Positions 52,893 to 59,736 of a DNA stretch of 59,736 nucleotides are shown in pieces. The notes below the pieces were generated by a model. The model had not been told where the DNA came from. It saw only the letters and a program-made list of their open reading frames with translations, and did not search any database. The DNA is taken from positions 1-59,736 of the forward strand of contig BDTX01000002.1 of the NCBI GenBank assembly GCA_002897615.1, in the 5' to 3' direction. Source of the DNA: a bacterium BMS3Bbin14. Lineage in GTDB: Bacteria > Desulfobacterota > Desulfobulbia > Desulfobulbales > Desulfobulbaceae. Each line of letters opens with the position of its first letter. Position 1 is the first letter of the stretch. Position numbers and translations under genes: made by a program.

Positions 52893-55193
52893 CTAAAAGC
52901 CCGGCAGATCGATACCCAGCGGATTGCCGATATTGGCCAGGGTAAACATGAGCATAATTTTCTGGTTGCCGGGGGTGTAATTGGAGGAGAGCTCCACGGA
53001 CCAGCAGGACGGCTGATAAATCAGGGCTATGTTTTCTTCAACGGTCTTGGAATCCTCGATGGACCGCTCGATACTGTAGCCGGCCAGCAGATTATAGAAA
53101 AGATGAACCTTGGCGCTGAGATTGATGGAGTTGATATTCTCGGCCTTCCGGTACAGGTAATCGGTTGACAGGGTATCGCCCCGGCTGTTCCGATAGCCGG
53201 CTTCAAGGCTGTGGTAGATTACGCCTTCGCCGTACATGTCCACATCCGTTTTATAGATAATGCGCAACTCTCTCTGGGGCCAGTAACCAATTTCCATGTA
53301 GAGCGGGGTGAGCGGGGCATCACTCTGCTGGCTGCGCAGGTCATAGCTCTGCCTGATCTTGACGTAGGCATATCTTCTCTGGTAGTCACGGTTGTTTTCC
53401 CGGCCGGAAATCTTAAAGAAGTTGTCCAGGCCGTAGGTAATCAGGCTCTGGCCGGCAATGTTGTCGACGTTGTCGAACCGGGGCAGGCTGGTCTGGTCTA
53501 CGTCCGGAATATAATGGTAATTCACATAGGGCCTGAGGGTATGGCTCCAGGAGGAAACGTTGCCCAGATGGACATTGAAATCCCGGATCATGGTCGTACC
53601 GACCCCGACCTTCAGATCGACGAGGAAACGATTTTCGGTGTCACTGCCGTTCCGGTTGCCGTTGCCATATTCGTGAATCAGGTAGGCCGTATCCCGAACG
53701 CCGACCGTGGCGGTGGACTCAAGATAATCGCCCAGGGGCAGAGGCATGGACAATCTGGGGAAGAGATCTACCCGGTTGGCGCCAACGCCGCTTTTGCGCC
53801 AGAAATTGACATAATCGGCATCCCAGTCGAAGTTGACGGAACTCCCGGCCACCGGCAGCAGACCGGTAAAATTCAGGGAAGGGAGCTTCCACAGCGGGGT
53901 CGGATCGGACTTGACCACCCGGACGTCGTTGATGCCCAGCAGTTCGCCCTGCAGAGACATATTATTCCAGGACTTGAGAACACGGAGGGTATTTTTGCGC
54001 TCATCGGTCGTCTTGTTCTGAAAACTACGGCCGAAGACCTCGGCAAAGTTCTGATTGCTCACCGTGAAACCGGTGAGGCCAGAGGAGAATTCGGTCAGAT
54101 AATCACGGTCCGAGACCACATCAAGATCAAGCCGGGTCGTCCAGCCGCCGAGATTCTGGTCAACTTTGCCGCGCAGCCAGTAGCGGTCCTTGTTGGTATG
54201 CGTGTAATTGCCGTCCCGGTAGTAATCGGTTTCCGAAGGATCGCTCAGGCCGTCATGCAGGTAGTTCACCATAAAATCGCCCATGGACGACCGGTCCCGG
54301 ACATACCGGAACTCGGCGCCCGCCATAAGACCGCGCTTGGCCATGTACTCGGGGTAAAGGGTGATATCGCTGCTGGGCGAGAGGTTGATGAACAGGGGCA
54401 GGTTCAGGCCGAATCCATCCCGGTTCGACATGGAAAAAGACGGAAAAAGAAAGCCGGTCTGCCGGGAATGCTTGATCGGCAGGATCATATACGGAGAGTA
54501 GAGGACCGGCACACCCTTGATCCTGAAGGTGGTGTCCTTGAGAAACGCATAGCCGTTATCGGTAATCCTGGCGTCGGCCGCGGCAAAGCTCCATGGCGGC
54601 GCTTCATGGTTTTTCAGCTTACAGGTAATCACCCAGCCGTCTTTAATATGATAGGTCAGGTCACCGGTCTTTTCAATGACTCTTCCTTCAAGATGCAGGT
54701 TCTTCGCCTGGCGGACGATGGTGGCATTGGTAAAGGTCCCGGTCTCGGTGTTGAGATCGAGCCGGCCGGTCTCGGCGGTAAGCGTGTCCGGGCCGATCCG
54801 AACGAAGATATGGCCGCGGGCCTTGACCGAGCCGCGGTCCACGTCATACACTATCCAGTCGGCCTTGATGGTGGTCAGGGTCCGGGTAACCGTCTGTCCC
54901 TGCCCGGCGGCCGGCCTTTTCCCGGCCGCCTTTTCACCCAGCAGGGAGGACCAGCCGGCCCCGGTGGCGACTTTCTTCCGCTGCCGGACGATCCTGGTTT
55001 TTTTCAGGACCACGTTGCCTTCGGCAATGATGCTGGCAGGCGTTTCGTAGCGGATGATTTTATCAGCCGTTATCTGCCACTGCGGAGTTGCCGCCACCTC
55101 GGCCATACCGGTGGCGGGGAGGAGAAAAAAACAGCAGGTGATGATGACGGTAAAAAGAGTGTTGATCGGGGACAATTCTGTATTGTATTTCAC
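52893..55193 (-). CDS. lptD: LPS-assembly protein LptD
   Basis: A 766-residue outer-membrane beta-barrel that inserts lipopolysaccharide. A signal peptide (ending near GMAEVA) is followed by an OstA/LptA-like domain (about 40-210) with an inserted low-complexity stretch (KKVATGAGWSSLLGEKAAG) and then the barrel, with KGVPVLYSPYMILPI at the junction. The C-terminus ends in Phe, as usual for barrels. An inserted miniature element lies about 110 bases upstream. Confidence 0.93.
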   Translation of the reverse strand: MKYNTELSPINTLFTVIITCCFFLLPATGMAEVAATPQWQITADKIIRYETPASIIAEGNVVLKKTRIVRQRKKVATGAGWSSLLGEKAAGKRPAAGQGQTVTRTLTTIKADWIVYDVDRGSVKARGHIFVRIGPDTLTAETGRLDLNTETGTFTNATIVRQAKNLHLEGRVIEKTGDLTYHIKDGWVITCKLKNHEAPPWSFAAADARITDNGYAFLKDTTFRIKGVPVLYSPYMILPIKHSRQTGFLFPSFSMSNRDGFGLNLPLFINLSPSSDITLYPEYMAKRGLMAGAEFRYVRDRSSMGDFMVNYLHDGLSDPSETDYYRDGNYTHTNKDRYWLRGKVDQNLGGWTTRLDLDVVSDRDYLTEFSSGLTGFTVSNQNFAEVFGRSFQNKTTDERKNTLRVLKSWNNMSLQGELLGINDVRVVKSDPTPLWKLPSLNFTGLLPVAGSSVNFDWDADYVNFWRKSGVGANRVDLFPRLSMPLPLGDYLESTATVGVRDTAYLIHEYGNGNRNGSDTENRFLVDLKVGVGTTMIRDFNVHLGNVSSWSHTLRPYVNYHYIPDVDQTSLPRFDNVDNIAGQSLITYGLDNFFKISGRENNRDYQRRYAYVKIRQSYDLRSQQSDAPLTPLYMEIGYWPQRELRIIYKTDVDMYGEGVIYHSLEAGYRNSRGDTLSTDYLYRKAENINSINLSAKVHLFYNLLAGYSIERSIEDSKTVEENIALIYQPSCWSVELSSNYTPGNQKIMLMFTLANIGNPLGIDLPGF

Positions 55194-55304
55194 CTCGACC
55201 TGCTCCGTGGTATGCTGAGGATGGAATCTATTGCCAAAAAGAGCTCAAATTTAAATTTTTAAAATGTACGCGTACCACCTGAAAGTGTCAAGGCAAAAGT
55301 CATA

Positions 55305-55523
55305 CCTGAATCCGTAACGGCTTGAGGTGATATTCCATGCAATATGTGGAATTTATTGCATTGTTGCCGAATAGGCGCATTTCCCGGTCTTCACCGCGCC
55401 GCCCTGCGGGGCGCCAGATAACGGCACATCTGCTGCGTTGGCAACCCGTTGACATCACACCAGGATAATCAACCTCGTTGCCGCCTTGCACCTACACCGT
55501 TCTCGAACGCTCACGGATCCAGG
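55305..55523 (+). mobile_element. Miniature element, 219-bp form
   Basis: Ends CCTGAATCCGTAA and TCACGGATCCAGG. A perfect 5-bp duplication TCATA flanks it (55300-55304, 55524-55528). It lies in the divergent spacer between lptD and the radical SAM gene; 55524-55702 is AT-rich and likely holds a promoter. Confidence 0.93.
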
Positions 55524-55702
55524 TCATAGATTGGTGTTGCCAATGCAGGGTAATTGTTTTATATATAGAATATTAATAATTGTTACATATATCATATCAG
55601 GTTATAAAAAAGAATTTTTTAATATATTGTCTTTCCATTCGTCGTCAGTCTGTACTCTCCTTGCCGTTCTACAGCTGCGGCAGGTAACGGTAACAAATCC
55701 GC

Positions 55703-56683
55703 ATGAATCATATCTTTGGCCCGGTGAACTCCAGGCGCCTCGGTCGTTCCCTCGGCATTGACCTGCTCCCCAGGAAGGTCTGTAATCTCAACTGCATATA
55801 TTGTGAAGTCGGAGCCACGACCCAACTGACTTGCGAACGTAAGGAATATATCCCGACCACGGCGATTATCGCGGAAATCACAGAATTCTGCGCCGACCCC
55901 GAACGGCTGAACCGGGTAGACGTAGTCACGGTGACCGCCAGCGGCGAGCCGACCCTCCATTCCGGACTGGGCCGCATCATCACCGCCCTGAAGACAATGA
56001 CGGGGAAGCCGGTTGCCGTTCTGACCAACGGCACCACCCTGATGAGGGAAGACGTGGTCGCCGAGCTGAGTTTGGCGGATGTGGTGATCCCCTCTCTGGA
56101 TACGGCCCGGCCCGCAAGTTTCAGAAAACTGAACCGGCCGGCCACCTGCCTGGACCTACAGGAGATCATCGAGGGTCTGGTCCATTTTTCAAAAGTATTT
56201 ACCAAAGAGCTGTGGCTGGAAATACTTTTTGCCCAGGGGATCAACGATTCGGACGAAGAGGTTCAGGCCCTGGTGGCGGTGATCCGCCGCATGACTCTCT
56301 CGCGGGTCCAACTGAACACGGTGGCCCGGCCTCCCCTGGAAAGTTTTGCTCTGCCGGTCGGCGAACAGCGTCTAAAGGAGATCGCCGACCTTATTTCATC
56401 AGGCCCCGATGCGCCCCGCGTGGATATTCTTACAAGCGGTTCGAGTGCGACAGACAAGGTGAATCCAGTTGATTCCGGTCGTTTCCCCGGCGGCGCGACA
56501 AACAGGGAAGAGACATTAGAAAAAATTATAGAAATGTTGAAACGGCGGCCATGTACGGCGGCCGATATTGATCGGACCTGCCAGATGGGCGGTCCGGAAA
56601 AAGTTGAGCAGTTTCTTGAACCGTTAGTTCGGTCAGGGCAATTAAAAAAACAATCCCATGGCGACAAACTCTACTATCAGTAA
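55703..56683 (+). CDS. Radical SAM protein
   Basis: A 326-residue protein. The cluster motif is CNLNCIYC, preceded by FGPVNSRRLGRSLGIDLLP, the mark of the group of small radical SAM proteins that includes the Wyosine-base-like/MoaA-related COG0731. VTASGEPTLH is the SAM-binding GE-type motif. The C-terminal 70 residues (KIIEMLKRRPCTAADI) look like a winged helix. The substrate is unknown. It is followed by the RNase E/G gene after 55 bases. Confidence 0.88.
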   Translation: MNHIFGPVNSRRLGRSLGIDLLPRKVCNLNCIYCEVGATTQLTCERKEYIPTTAIIAEITEFCADPERLNRVDVVTVTASGEPTLHSGLGRIITALKTMTGKPVAVLTNGTTLMREDVVAELSLADVVIPSLDTARPASFRKLNRPATCLDLQEIIEGLVHFSKVFTKELWLEILFAQGINDSDEEVQALVAVIRRMTLSRVQLNTVARPPLESFALPVGEQRLKEIADLISSGPDAPRVDILTSGSSATDKVNPVDSGRFPGGATNREETLEKIIEMLKRRPCTAADIDRTCQMGGPEKVEQFLEPLVRSGQLKKQSHGDKLYYQ

Positions 56684-56738
56684 AGAAAACGGATTCAGGA
56701 CCACTGCTCGTTAAAAAAGTTTATTTTAAGGAACATGC

Positions 56739-58709
56739 ATGACAGAAGAAAAAGACAAGCCAACGAAAAATGAGGCTAAACAGGACGCGGCCCCCAAGGT
56801 GAGTACCGGGGCCTGGTGGAAGAGTACCCTTAATCTCTTCCCCAAGAAAAAACCGGCATCATCGGGGAAAAATCAGGAGAAACCGGAGAAAAAGGAAAAA
56901 CAGAAAAAACAGGAGACCCTGCAAAACGAGACCGCGGCCGAGACTGCGGCGCCCGCAAAAAGCGCCCCGGCTCCGGATTCCGACAACCCGCAGCCGGCGG
57001 CCAAACGGCCTCCCCGGCCGTCAAGATCGCGGGGCCGACGACCGCGGCGGACAACGGAAAAAGACAGTACGGCCCCGAAAACCGACAGCGACGCCAAGCC
57101 CCGGGAGAAAGGCAAAACCAGGCAGACTCCGCGAAAAAAAGCCGCCGACAAAAACGAAGAAGGGACGAAGGAAGAGCCGGTCCGGAAGGCAAAACGCGGC
57201 GAACACCTTGTCACCAAGCTTCTCATAAATGCGGAAGAACCGGAAGAGTGCCGGATTGCCCTGGTGGAAAACGGCAGGCTGGAATCTTTTCACGTTGCCG
57301 GAGTTACCCGCGAGAGGACTAAAAATAATATCTACAAGGGTAGGATCGTCTCGGTAGAGGCCAACCTGCAGGCCGCCTTCGTGGAGATCGGCACGGACCG
57401 TAACGGCTTCCTGCCGTTCGATGAAATCCATCCGGAATATTACCGCCAGGACGTGGACGACCGGGTCCGGAAACTGATCGAGCAGCAGGAATGGAAGAAG
57501 CTGAAAATCGAGAACGTGATTCAGCGGGGCCAGGAGGTACTGGTCCAGGTGGTCAAAGAGGTGACCGGCAACAAGGGCGCCAACATGACGACCTATCTCT
57601 CCATTCCCGGCCGTTACCTGATCCTGATGCCGGGCAGCGACAGCGCCGGAATTTCCCGGAAAATTAACGGCGACGACCGGCGCCACAGTCTGCGGGAGAT
57701 GATGAACGGCTTCAACATTCCCGAAGGCATAGGCTACATTGTCCGGACCGCCAGCAGTGACATTACCAAGACCGCCCTGCAGAAAGACCTGCAATACCTG
57801 CTGCGGCTCTGGGAAGAGATCAAGAAAAAAGGCCAGGAGATGAACACACCGGCCCTGATCTACAAGGACCAGGACATCGTGGTCCGTTTTCTCAGGGACC
57901 ATTTTGTCCCGGACATCGAGGAAATCCTGGTCGACACCCAGGAGTCCTTTGACCAGGTTCAGCAATTTGTCTCCCTGCTGCCGGCCAAGGCCCGGAAAAT
58001 CCGGGTAAAACTGTATTGCGGCGACCGGCCGCTTTTTAATCATCACAATGTCGAGGAGCAGATTGAGTCCATCTACCAGCCGCAGGTGCAACTCCCCTCG
58101 GGGGGCTCCATCGTCATCGACCCGACAGAAGCGCTGGTGGCCATTGATGTCAACTCCGGCCGTACCTCCAAGGACCACAATTTCGACCAGACGATCTTTC
58201 TCGCCAACATGGAGGCGGCCGCCGAGCTGGCCCGCCAGCTCAGGCTCCGCGACCTGGGCGGCCTTATCGTTGTTGACTTTATAGATATGCGCAACAGCAA
58301 GCACATCCGCGAAGTGGAAAAACAGGTCAAGACGAGCATGAAAAGGGACAAGGCCAAAGTCGATATCAGCCGGATTTCCCGGTTCGGCCTGATGCAGATT
58401 TCCCGCCAGAAGATGGGCGCCCCCATCGAGAAGGGCAGCTACAAGATGTGCGAATATTGCCAGGGCCGGGGCGTGGTCAAGTCGGTCGAGACGCTGGCGC
58501 TCTATTACCTGCGCCGTATCCAGACCGGCATCACCCGCCGGAATGTCAAACGGGTGGAATGCTCCCTGCCGCATGAGGTCGCCCAGTACCTGCTGAATAA
58601 AAAGCGGGTGGAGCTGACCGAGCTGGAGGCGAAACACAATGCCAAGGTGGACATTATCATAAAATCGGACATGAAGCCCGGCGACAACCGGATAGACTTT
58701 CAGGAGTAG
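56739..58709 (+). CDS. rng: Ribonuclease E/G
   Basis: A 656-residue endoribonuclease for RNA processing and decay. The first 165 or so residues are a Lys/Pro/Glu-rich disordered extension. An S1 domain follows (NNIYKGRIVSVEANLQAAFV, about 195-290). The DNase I-like catalytic part has Asp in VAIDVNSGRTSKD (about 469) and VVDFIDM (about 512), and the Zn-link is CEYCQGRG (about 570). The long N-terminal extension is unusual, since RNase E carries its tail at the C-terminus. Confidence 0.93.
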   Translation: MTEEKDKPTKNEAKQDAAPKVSTGAWWKSTLNLFPKKKPASSGKNQEKPEKKEKQKKQETLQNETAAETAAPAKSAPAPDSDNPQPAAKRPPRPSRSRGRRPRRTTEKDSTAPKTDSDAKPREKGKTRQTPRKKAADKNEEGTKEEPVRKAKRGEHLVTKLLINAEEPEECRIALVENGRLESFHVAGVTRERTKNNIYKGRIVSVEANLQAAFVEIGTDRNGFLPFDEIHPEYYRQDVDDRVRKLIEQQEWKKLKIENVIQRGQEVLVQVVKEVTGNKGANMTTYLSIPGRYLILMPGSDSAGISRKINGDDRRHSLREMMNGFNIPEGIGYIVRTASSDITKTALQKDLQYLLRLWEEIKKKGQEMNTPALIYKDQDIVVRFLRDHFVPDIEEILVDTQESFDQVQQFVSLLPAKARKIRVKLYCGDRPLFNHHNVEEQIESIYQPQVQLPSGGSIVIDPTEALVAIDVNSGRTSKDHNFDQTIFLANMEAAAELARQLRLRDLGGLIVVDFIDMRNSKHIREVEKQVKTSMKRDKAKVDISRISRFGLMQISRQKMGAPIEKGSYKMCEYCQGRGVVKSVETLALYYLRRIQTGITRRNVKRVECSLPHEVAQYLLNKKRVELTELEAKHNAKVDIIIKSDMKPGDNRIDFQE

Positions 58710-58766
58710 CGGTGCAAGCCCTCCGGCCGCAGGCAGATTAAGGAGATTAAGCCCCCAAGACCAACA

Positions 58767-58985
58767 CCTGAATCCGTGACGGCTTGAAGTGATGTTCCAT
58801 GCAATATATGGAATTTATTGCATGATTGACGAATAACCGCTTTTTTTGGTCTTCACCGCGCCGCCCTGCGGGGCACCCGAGAACGGCGCAGCTGCTGCGT
58901 TGGCAACTTGTTGATATCACACCAGGATAATCAACATCGTTGCCGCCTTGCATCTGCACCCTTCTCGAACGCTCACGGATCCAGG
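58767..58985 (+). mobile_element. Miniature element, 219-bp form
   Basis: Ends CCTGAATCCGTGA and TCACGGATCCAGG, flanked by a perfect 5-bp duplication CAACA (58762-58766, 58986-58990). It lies between the RNase gene and tRNA-Arg. Confidence 0.93.
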
Positions 58986-59037
58986 CAACAAAGGGCTTGT
59001 ACTCAGCCGCAAGGTGGGGTAGTATCGCTTTCGTTTT

Positions 59038-59114
59038 GCGCCAGTAGCTCAGCTGGATAGAGTGCCGGACTACGAATCCGTAGGTCGCAGGTTCGAATCC
59101 TGCCTGGCGCACCA
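59038..59114 (+). tRNA. tRNA-Arg (ACG)
   Basis: A 77-base cloverleaf with encoded CCA. GCGCCAG pairs with CTGGCGC, the D arm is GCTCAGCTGGATAGAGT, the T arm holds GTTCGAATC, and the anticodon loop CTACGAA gives ACG, read as inosine-CG after editing. Confidence 0.97.
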
Positions 59115-59124
59115 GAAAAATATC

Positions 59125-59159
59125 AGCCCCTTAGCCGTTCAGGTTAAGGGGCTGTTTTT
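59125..59159 (+). terminator. Terminator after tRNA-Arg
   Basis: AGCCCCTTA pairs with TAAGGGGCT around a short loop and is followed by five T. Confidence 0.9.
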
Positions 59160-59307
59160 GTCTGGTTCTACGGCGATTCGATGAAACCGGTCAAAAAAAA
59201 TCTATCGTTCAAGGGGCGTTAAAGGAACTTTCAGGGGAATCGACAGAATACGCACCGGGTGATACGTTTCACTTTCGTGTTATATTTAACATGTAAGAGA
59301 AATAAAG

Positions 59308-59736
59308 ATGCAATTTATTCAGTTCAAAAATGCCTTCCGCGACTTTCCGGTAATCTCCCTTGCCGATATCAGGGGACTGGACAGCAATTTTGACCGCCGC
59401 CGACTGAGCGAATGGCGGGAGAAGGGATATATCCGCAAAATTATCAAGGGGTATTACATATTTTCCGATGCCGATATGGATGAAAACAGGCTCGCAGCCA
59501 TCGCCAACAGGATATACCGACCATCCTATATCTCCCTTGAAACCGCCCTGTCCCGTTATCATTTAATCCCGGAAAACGTTTATCAGGTAACCTCGGTATC
59601 AACCAGGCGCACCTCGTTTTTTGAGAGCCCGGTGGGCCGCTTTTCCTACCGGACCGTCAAACCGGAATTTTTTTTCGGATACACCCTGCAGCCGGGCGGT
59701 TACAAGCTGGCCCATGTGGAGAAGGCGGTCCTGGAT
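59308..59736 (+). CDS. AbiEi-type antitoxin (partial, cut by window end)
   Basis: An open frame of 143 codons runs from ATG 59308 to the window edge. The N-terminus (RRLSEWREKGYIRKIIKGYY) forms a winged helix, followed by YISLETALSRYHLIPENVYQ and VTSVSTRRT, typical of the AbiEi antitoxin family of type IV toxin-antitoxin systems, which represses the operon. The toxin AbiEii (a nucleotidyltransferase) should follow outside the window. It lies just after tRNA-Arg, so a genomic island may begin here. Confidence 0.8.
   Translation, partial: MQFIQFKNAFRDFPVISLADIRGLDSNFDRRRLSEWREKGYIRKIIKGYYIFSDADMDENRLAAIANRIYRPSYISLETALSRYHLIPENVYQVTSVSTRRTSFFESPVGRFSYRTVKPEFFFGYTLQPGGYKLAHVEKAVLD

Noticed and set aside
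56689..56699. ACGGATTCAGG after the radical SAM gene as another miniature element
   Set aside because: Only one end is present, with no internal sequence or duplication; too short to claim.

Overview
The window reads as a chromosomal segment of a Gram-negative anaerobe, most likely a Desulfobacterota (deltaproteobacterial) bacterium, possibly near Desulfobulbales. The evidence is a full outer-membrane toolkit (LptD, Lnt, MltA, MltB), fused AccA-AccD carboxyltransferase next to a divergent AccC, a nickel CO dehydrogenase with a CooA-like regulator and a near-perfect CooA site, a flavodiiron protein, a GlcF-like Fe-S protein and an Asp-substituted ferredoxin. This placement is inferred from gene content only.

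Layout. 1-412: end of an rRNA operon (23S tail, 5S, terminator). 0.4-4 kb: glutaminyl cyclase, a PqqD/HprK-like kinase fusion, a divergent NTP_transf_5-type nucleotidyltransferase and a 56-residue Tat-leader peptide gene whose 3' end is tandemly repeated; together they may form an uncharacterised peptide-modification module. 4-19.7 kb: AGCS symporter and SppA, mtnA plus a class II aldolase (oxygen-independent methylthioribose/5-deoxyribose salvage), feoA/Cys-rich/feoB, trpBA, a large unassigned protein, AmrS, a phosphoribosyltransferase, and a ferredoxin preceded by a GEMM-type cyclic-dinucleotide riboswitch with a terminator. 19.9-24.7 kb: a decayed island (integrase remnant, HigBA-like toxin-antitoxin, ImmA/IrrE-type peptidase, an attC-like site, a PD-(D/E)XK protein, transposase debris) ending at tRNA-Lys. 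24.8-44.5 kb: accAD-accC, corC-lnt, prfB with its programmed frameshift, Fe-S oxidoreductase, dgt, valS-nadC, aroE-aroA, cooS and its regulator. 44.6-46.2 kb: wreckage of a type I restriction locus (RhuM, HsdR). 46.5-58.7 kb: flavodiiron protein, SAM hydrolase and methyltransferase, mltA, mltB, DHH phosphoesterase, lptD, radical SAM protein, RNase E/G. The window closes with tRNA-Arg and the start of an AbiEi-type antitoxin.

The most striking non-genic structure is a family of miniature transposable elements. Four copies are exactly 219 bp, with ends CCTGAATCCGTGA/TCACGGATYCAGG and perfect 5-bp target duplications; one is 242 bp, one is a 127-bp deletion form, and several are decayed. One insertion rewrote the last codons of lnt and a fragment supplies the end of the glutaminyl cyclase. 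A second family (152 bp, GTAA...TTAC ends, perfect 8-bp duplications, IS66-like) flanks the island, and a related palindromic element occurs twice elsewhere with covarying arms. No autonomous transposase for either family lies in the window.
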